This document shows, in pieces, positions 58,102 to 64,000 of a stretch of DNA of 64,000 bases. Under the pieces are notes generated by a model that searched no databases, was not told where the DNA came from, and worked only from the letters and a program-made list of their open reading frames with translations. The stretch lies in NCBI GenBank assembly GCA_025558075.1, contig JAHLKF010000005.1, positions 682,001 to 746,000 on the forward strand, read 5' to 3'. Source of the DNA: Gaertneriomyces semiglobifer. Taxonomy: Eukaryota > Chytridiomycota > Chytridiomycetes > Spizellomycetales > Spizellomycetaceae. Within the stretch, counting starts at the first letter, position 1, and each line of letters opens with the position of its first letter. A program made the position numbers and the translations under genes.

Positions 58102-60644
58102 TCACTTTTTTTCGGAGAGGTTCCACTCTTTCACACTACCGAGATCAACAATCGTCCATTCTCTACCGGCGATCAGAGCGCAGACGCCCTTCTCTCGCTG
58201 CACAAGCAAACACCGTCTAGAAACGTTTGCGCCCTTAGACATGGCCGCGCGCCCATGCTGGGGGGTATGTGGCGTGTGCGGTGTTGCGGGTGCAAGTGGT
58301 GTATGGGGTGTGTACGGCGTATTCGGAGCCATATTTGAGGGACGTAAGAATGAAAAGCGCGAGGAGTGTACACGCCTCTCAACGAGAGGTGCTGGGTTTG
58401 GAGTCGAGTAGATCAAGAAAATACCTGAACGAGAAACAATATGAATGGTGGACTCTCATCGACGAGATACAGGGCAGGCTACACTCACCATCTGACGTGT
58501 ACCCCACAATCCAACTGCCCCATGTTTCCGCTGAGATTACAATGCCATCTTCTTGATCCGAGTAACTGCAAACGATAGGTTGCGCTGTTGATAATTGCTG
58601 GTCCGTCGGATACAGCCGCAATGCGGAATCACTGCCCGAGACTAATAGATATGGCTTGGCGGCGCTGTATGTTTGCACTTGCTTGATGACCAATGGAGGC
58701 CCTCTCACCAGGCGCAAGCTTCTCGTCGTTGGGAGGGATTGCACATCCAAAATCCAAGACACAAAGAGGTCCTTTCGTGGCGGCAACGATGATCCAGCTA
58801 CGCTTTCCCTCCTACCCGGGCCCGTGGGAGCGCTGGGATCTTTATCCGACTCAAGTTTTGCGCCAGCTGTATCCGTAGTGGGCCTATTCACTACGACAGT
58901 CTCGCAATTCAAGCGCAATATACCTCCGCTGCGAACGGCGACCAGGACCTGCCTAGCAATTTCATCAGCTTTGATACTCGTCACCCACTCTTCTGGGTCG
59001 TTCTCCATTGCGGCCGCTTCCGTGGCATTCTCAGGGTGAACCACATCAAAACGTGTTTGAGCAATAACCTTTAGCATGCGATCCCGCGCCGCCACTCGTA
59101 TTGTCTCGCCTCGACATTGCCATTCGTCCTCCAAAGTTTGGGTATAACCAGCAACTGAAAAATCGGCCGGAGTGTGATGAACGACCGCGGTGAGGGTCGA
59201 AGAATAGTGGGAGTACGTGACCATAACGATTGGCCGAACAGATAACTGTCTACGAAAAGCTATCTCGTGCGTATAGGTCTGTTCATCGCTCGATTAGCAA
59301 AATGGATGTTTAGGCCGTGCTTTGCCAAACCATACCACTTCGCCGGATTCTTTCACAAGGTGTACGTCAATGTTCAACACAGCGCCCACCCCATCATTGC
59401 ATCCTAGAAAGAATGCATGTCGAGTCATTGTGACCGGTTGGTTTACAACTTCGTCCTCCTCCTCCGGCCCAGTTATCACGCTCTCTCTAGCAATGGTTAT
59501 GCTTGGACGCGCCAGCCCTTCCACTTCAGATGCAGCCGCCTCGTCCTCTTCCGCGACTACGGCTGGCATTGGCATGCGCTGCCTTTGACCTCCCGCCCAC
59601 AGCGAACCTCCTTTTGCGTTTACACTGTTGCGTCTTTCAAGCTGGCTCACATCCAGAGACTGGCGTCTCGTGGATACTTGTGAGAGATCGTCGCGAGACG
59701 CAGATGGCGAGTTTGTCTGCGATGCCACTGGACGCGGAGTGATGTCTTGCGTAAGCATGTCGCATACGACCGAGCATGGCGCAAGGTCGTCAAGCTGTAC
59801 AATTTGCAAAAGCGTAGGTGCCGTTGATGGTGGAGTCAGCGAATAGTTCCAAAACTCTTTAGCGGTTCAAGCGGGTTAATGCATCCAGTTAATAACCAAG
59901 AAACTGGAGAAACCTCCTACCTATGTAGTTGCCTTCTGTGAAAACTACGAAGAGGGCGTCACTAATCATGTGTATATGCAAGATGTTTCCACAAGTGCTG
60001 GAAAAGTATTGCAGCAATCTGGGCCCCGCTGTGAGCGTCTCTTATTAGGTTTTGGGTTGATGATAAACGGTAGGGGCATTTTTTAACCTTGCAATAGTTG
60101 CTCTTTGGTCCTGTATATCTCGCGTATCTTTGTCACTTCCGTTCGAATTCTCTCCTCTGCGTCGAGCTTGACGTTTGCCTATGGCGCAGTTGAGGGACCT
60201 GCATGAGTCTCCAGTTCATGAATACCGAAGCAAGTTCTCAGGACCCCCAGGCTCAGCATACCTGCATCTCAACTCCTTTTCGCTTTTCTCCGCCTTCGCG
60301 CATCAACAAGTCTTTTGCCCTCTCAATCATCTCCCTTGCGTACTCCGCTTCATCTCCAAGACTTTGCGACGGAAGATCAGGGGAAAAGATGGTATATGGC
60401 TGAAACTGTAGACGCTTAATTGATGCATTTTCTCTAAATGCCTTCTCTAGATTCTTTGGTAAAATTTGGTAAAATTTGGATGAGCTGGTCGCACTTTACG
60501 GCACATTCACAAGTCGGAACCTACCTCAATGGCTGCTCGGCCTTCTAGTAACGACTTTCGCACTTGAGCAAGATCCACTGCTGGCGCTAATACCTTTTCG
60601 CCGGTGCTTCCTTGCGCTGAAGTAGCGGGCTTTGGCGCTAACAT
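58102..60644 (-). CDS. Unknown protein: N-terminal coiled coil, possible beta-propeller
   Basis: Seven exons (60525-60644, 60262-60453, 60088-60178, 59921-60040, 59336-59856, 58489-59245, 58102-58424) join in phase to 707 aa. I do not recognise the family. Residues 20-140 are helical and charged (EAEYAREMIERAKDLLMR, EERIRTEVTKIREIYRTKEQ). From about 150 a beta-rich region begins with FVVFTEGNYIEFWNYSLT, followed by a disordered Ser/Glu insert. More beta-like segments then come (VLVAVRSGGILRLNCETVVV, KPYLLVSGSDSALRLYP, DGIVISAETWGSWIVGYTSDG) that suggest WD40-like blades. Near the end is a Thr-Pro run (TPYTPHTPLAPATPHTPHTP) and then a short segment (ALIAGREWTIVDLGSVKEWN). The gene is head to head with a dioxygenase gene. 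The intron-exon model is consistent but unproven. Confidence 0.7.
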
Positions 60645-60842
60645 CTTTCGAGTTGTTGCTCCTCGACCTCAAGTTTTGTTATTCGTCGAAGGAACGCGCA
60701 TTTCGGTCGGAGTTCATTACGCAAGACACTTTCTTCTTATTGCGAGGAAATCCGTGTCGCAGGTCGTGAACGAGTTCAGCAAAACTGGTCGTTCGTCGCT
60801 GCTGTCATCCATGCGAGACCTGACATCAAAGTCATCGGCGCC
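60645..60842. promoter_or_regulatory. Compact bidirectional promoter region
   Basis: Only 198 bp separate the start codons of the unknown seven-exon gene (left) and the dioxygenase gene (right). Both promoters must share this stretch. No TATA box is visible. Confidence 0.5.
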
Positions 60843-61565
60843 ATGGTTTTTTCACACAAGGAGGATGGCAAACGGTCAAAGCACAAGTCATATCCGTCGC
60901 TGAGCCATAAGGTGGATCTTGCACACCAAGTCCCGCTCGCAGGGGTTCACTTGATTCCTAATCTGTTGACCGAGACCGAATGCCAGTCGTTGGTGAAAGT
61001 ATTGCCTACGCTGCATCCTTTGGAATTGACTGCCCACGCTAGAACTCGGGCGGTTGCATTCCGTGACAATGACAGAGTGCTATTTCATTCGCCAGAGTTA
61101 TCATCGTTGGTGTGGAGCGCAGGGTTGGGTGACCTTATTGAGCGTCTTGATGACCTGCGAACTGTGGATGGGCTGACAGTCAAAGGATTGAACGATCAGT
61201 GGCGGCTGTACCGATACAAAGAGGGTCAGCGGTTTGGGCCACATTTTGATGAAGAGGCCAAAGGGATAGATGATCAGGAAGGCCTGGTGGGTCGCTTCAC
61301 GTTGCTGATTTATCTGAACGGCGGTCAAGAGTCCACCAGGACAGCTCCAGCAGCTCAGAATCCCACTGCTTTACTGGGCGGAGAGACTGTGTTCTACACT
61401 GCACACAAGACCCCTAGACCTGTCCTGTCAGTTAGCCCACAAATCGGACTGGCCCTTCTTCATGCACAAGGTCGTCGCTGCGCTTTGCATGAAGGTGCTA
61501 CTGTCAAGAAAGGGGGAAAAGTGGTTGTTGCGGTCGGATCTCATGTACAGCACATTGAAACATAA
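60843..61565 (+). CDS. 2-oxoglutarate/Fe(II) dioxygenase, prolyl 4-hydroxylase-like
   Basis: Single exon, 240 aa. The catalytic double-stranded beta-helix has the HxD iron pair in RFGPHFDEE. The distal His is in ALHEGATVKKGGK, where the following Lys replaces the Arg or Lys that binds 2-oxoglutarate. RFTLLIYLNGG and LLGGETVFY are typical of the P4H/EGL-9-type fold. The N-terminal part (VHLIPNLLTETECQSLVKVL) is the usual helix-capped entry of these enzymes. No signal peptide or membrane segment is seen, so it is likely cytosolic or nuclear. The substrate is unknown; prolyl or other protein hydroxylation is the best guess. It is small and intronless. An upstream in-frame start is not excluded. 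Confidence 0.85.
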   Translation: MVFSHKEDGKRSKHKSYPSLSHKVDLAHQVPLAGVHLIPNLLTETECQSLVKVLPTLHPLELTAHARTRAVAFRDNDRVLFHSPELSSLVWSAGLGDLIERLDDLRTVDGLTVKGLNDQWRLYRYKEGQRFGPHFDEEAKGIDDQEGLVGRFTLLIYLNGGQESTRTAPAAQNPTALLGGETVFYTAHKTPRPVLSVSPQIGLALLHAQGRRCALHEGATVKKGGKVVVAVGSHVQHIET

Positions 61566-62192
61566 TGGCAGTTAACAGCGTAGCGCATTACTGGCTGGTG
61601 GTTAATACCCTCACAACTCGTCTATAGCATTTGTAACTGACACTCGATGCAGTCGAGACAGGTCCGTCCTTCCGTCGACGACGAGGTTGCATGACTTCCG
61701 TCTGACGCGGGCATCTCCCCATCTGCCATGGCTGTCAATTCAAATTCAACCTGCCAAGAAAGAAGCAGGAGCAGGAGCTGACGACATGCCATCGTACTCC
61801 AGAGTCGTATCTGATGCAGATAGCGCCTGCCAACGTCAAAAAGTCTCGCGTGCTGTTGTGTTCCAAGTCGTCGAGGAAGTCTGTGCGTCATGCTCGTCCA
61901 TCTGTCCACCATTTTAACCTGAAGACCGCCCACTGGCAGTATCACAAGTCAAAAATTGGAGGGAAAACCCGACAAGACTTTTAGCAGCTGAGCAATGCCC
62001 ACCATATCCATGGCCTTCGGCAGGAGCTTCTTAGTCACGGACCGAGAAAGACCCTTGAGGTTCTTCCTCTTCTTCCGGGGTATTGTTGTGATGTGGGGGT
62101 TTCGGTGGCATTTCGCGGCCATATAAAACTGGACAGCTATTTCGAACAGCCGTCAGCATTGTGAACTACCTTTTGCAAAGGATTACAGAAAG
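61566..62192. other. Intergenic region with hydrolase promoter
   Basis: 627 bp. A TATA box near its right end is listed separately. Short ORFs on both strands (61.6-61.95 kb) include a minus-strand peptide ending CLDCIECQLQML, but no reading is convincing. Confidence 0.45.
62122..62128 (+). promoter_or_regulatory. TATA box of the alpha/beta hydrolase gene
   Basis: TATAAAA lies 65 bp upstream of ATG 62193, an apt distance for a leader of about 35-40 nt. Confidence 0.55.
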
Positions 62193-63696
62193 ATGTCTAC
62201 ATCAGTTGCTGCCAGTGGCCGCACCCTCAATTACCGGTTGGTACAACTACTCATAGCCTTTTTGATCAGTATCACGCCACTCAGCTATGTTGGATGCTGC
62301 TTGCTACTGTACTATCGCCCGTGGCAGTTTCTCACCGGAGTCCCTCGCGCTCTCACGCTGGTGCTTTTCCTTGTCACATCGCTGGAGTGTTTGTGGTTGC
62401 CCTACCATTGGTTGACGGTTCAACGTCTACGGGCGCGCTTACCCCGTCAGCACCGAGCCACTACAGTGGAGGAACGGGAACGGCTTGTCAGGCTATCTAT
62501 TAGTGCCTTAGAGTCGACTAATGACGTGAAGGGAACTTTGGAGGGGTGGTTCTTCGGAAGGAAGGTGGAAGATACCCCGAGGCCTAACGCCGAAATGTGG
62601 GCTGCGTGGGCATTCTACGATGCCGCGTTAGACGAGTTGACTCCGGATGAGCTTGCGGAATGTAAAAGCTACATCACATTTGTCGAAAGTCGAATGGGCG
62701 CAAAGTATAAGGACTCGCCATTCGACCCTGCGATCAGCTGCATTCGGCTCACCATCGACCAGATGCAAGTTTTACATAGACCACTGGTGTACTATGCGGG
62801 CACTGGCCTCATTCATCTAGTGGGATTGGCGTGCCTTCGCATCTTGGGATTCCGTCAGGCCAGCACCATTGTGCCTTCCGGTGATCCGAAGAAAGCCGGT
62901 ACGCACCGCCAAGGTTATTTCTATCGTCCTGGGACGTCACATCCAGAAAATACAGTTCCTGTTGTGCTTATCCACGGCATTGGAATCGGATTTCTGCACT
63001 ACCTTGGACTCATTGCCGGTCTTCCTCGCGAAGTTGACGTGTTTCTCCTTGACTGGCCGCATGTATCAATGCGCTTGACGGAAACCATACCGACCGTACA
63101 AGAGACAGTAGAAAGTATTAAATCAATACTGATGGCTGCTGGACACAAGAAAGCCTGCTTCGTAGGACACTCGCTGGGTGAGCTTCTCCTGTTAAAGTTT
63201 ACACATCTCAAAATGTGCCATTTAAAGCTAACCACATAGCTTAGGATCTGCGGCTTTATCATGGACGACGCATTTGCACAAGGAGCTCATCCATTCGACT
63301 GTCGCGCTGGATCCTATCACGTACCTACTGGTTCAACCGGCAGTTGCTTACAACTTTCTACATCGCACGCCCACAACGACGCTTGAGCTTCTTATGCATT
63401 ACTTTGTCACTCGCGAGCTGTACATTGCCCACACTATTCGAAAACATTTTAGCTGGAGCCACAACGCGCTCTTTGTGCAGGACCTCCCCAAGGGAAAGCA
63501 TGCGGTTGTACTTAGTTCGCATGATCAGATAGTGGATTCTGCGAGTGTCCGCCGCTACTTACAAAAGGAGGGAGGCGTCGATGTGTACTGGATTGAAAAT
63601 ACTACCCATGGGGCCATGATGCTGCGAGCGGAACCACTGAAGCTGGTTCGCGGCATCATTAGAGATGCCGCAGGTCTGCAGGATAAAACACTATGA
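62193..63696 (+). CDS. Membrane-anchored alpha/beta hydrolase (serine hydrolase)
   Basis: Two exons (62193-63177 and 63245-63696) join over a 67-nt intron within the nucleophile elbow and give 478 aa. Two N-terminal membrane segments (LVQLLIAFLISITPLSYVGC and ALTLVLFLVTSLECLWLPY) anchor the protein. The hydrolase core starts near residue 255 with VPVVLIHGIGIGFLHYL (oxyanion region). The nucleophile is the Ser of GHSLGS, restored by splicing (GHSLG|SAALSW). The acid is likely Asp in LSSHDQIVDS and the base His in ENTTHGAMM, so the triad looks complete. A helical insert of about 150 residues precedes the core. It is probably a lipase or esterase on an internal membrane with the active site on one face. 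The substrate is unknown. Confidence 0.85.
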
Positions 63697-64000
63697 GTAA
63701 TTTGCTGCATCAGATGATATTATTGTACCACCATATTAGCATTGCTTAATGATAGCATAATAATCTTTAATAACACCCCGTCCCCCATATGCCTTCTTTT
63801 GTGGGACCAATGGCCGAAGGTAGAGTAGGCCGAGGGTACAGTGGTATCTCGGCATAGTATGTACGCACGCCCCCAACGGATACGTGATCTGTGGAACGCC
63901 GGCGGCTGGGAAAGGAGATAAGAGATTCTAGCACTGCTGATTGTTCGCAGAGCTCCAACTAGCGAGAATACTGTCCGTGCTCAATTCGTTCAAAGTGCGA
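63697..64000. other. 3' flank of hydrolase gene
   Basis: 304 bp to the window end. An AT-rich stretch just after the stop (63705-63770) suits 3'-end formation. No further gene start is supported. Confidence 0.45.

Noticed and set aside
61622..61945. 107-codon minus-strand ORF ending in a short Cys-containing peptide
   Set aside because: No recognisable domain and competing ORF on the other strand; a small gene cannot be excluded but is not supported.

Overview
The window is nuclear DNA from a zoosporic (flagellated) fungus, most likely a chytrid. Three things point there. A fungal Zn2Cys6 regulator and a Srp1-type SR protein sit beside a complete axonemal dynein heavy chain, which only flagellated cells keep. 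Nearly every gene carries short introns (about 53-86 nt) with GTAAGT/GTATGT-like donors. The XMAP215-type protein keeps five TOG units instead of the two found in yeasts. I cannot name the species. All splice junctions were placed by eye from consensus sites, reading phase and family similarity; in every gene listed the exon lengths sum to a multiple of three.

Left part (1-15 kb): the 3' end of KU80; a voltage-gated K+ channel; a Zn2Cys6 transcription factor that shares a 294-bp head-to-head upstream region with the channel; a five-TOG microtubule polymerase of about 2,049 aa; and a C2H2 zinc-finger regulator. A gene-free stretch of 2.3 kb follows.

Middle part (17-30 kb): a single-pass membrane protein with an SH3-like domain; an ER-targeted alpha-crystallin/LEA-like chimera with a KEEL tail; a small two-TM protein; a BED zinc-finger protein with poly-Q and poly-A runs; an SR splicing factor with an unusually long intron; a non-coding region with three ~90-bp repeats around a hairpin-forming core; a disordered hypothetical protein; and an HSA32/ComA-like protein with a probable mitochondrial presequence.

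Right part (30-64 kb): a membrane-bound Cache-type class III adenylyl cyclase; a 14.4-kb inner-arm dynein heavy chain (DNAH10-like); an aldo-keto reductase of the Kv-beta type; an ABC-F ATPase; an egghead-like GT2 glycosyltransferase; an unrecognised seven-exon protein that may contain a beta-propeller; a prolyl-hydroxylase-like dioxygenase; and a membrane-anchored alpha/beta hydrolase.

Functional themes: motility and microtubules (dynein, TOG protein), signalling and excitability (Kv alpha, Kv-beta-like reductase, cyclase), and stress proteostasis (Hsp20/LEA chimera, HSA32-like). These are ordinary dispersed eukaryotic genes, not an operon or mobile island. I found no CRISPR array, transposon ORF, rRNA or convincing tRNA.
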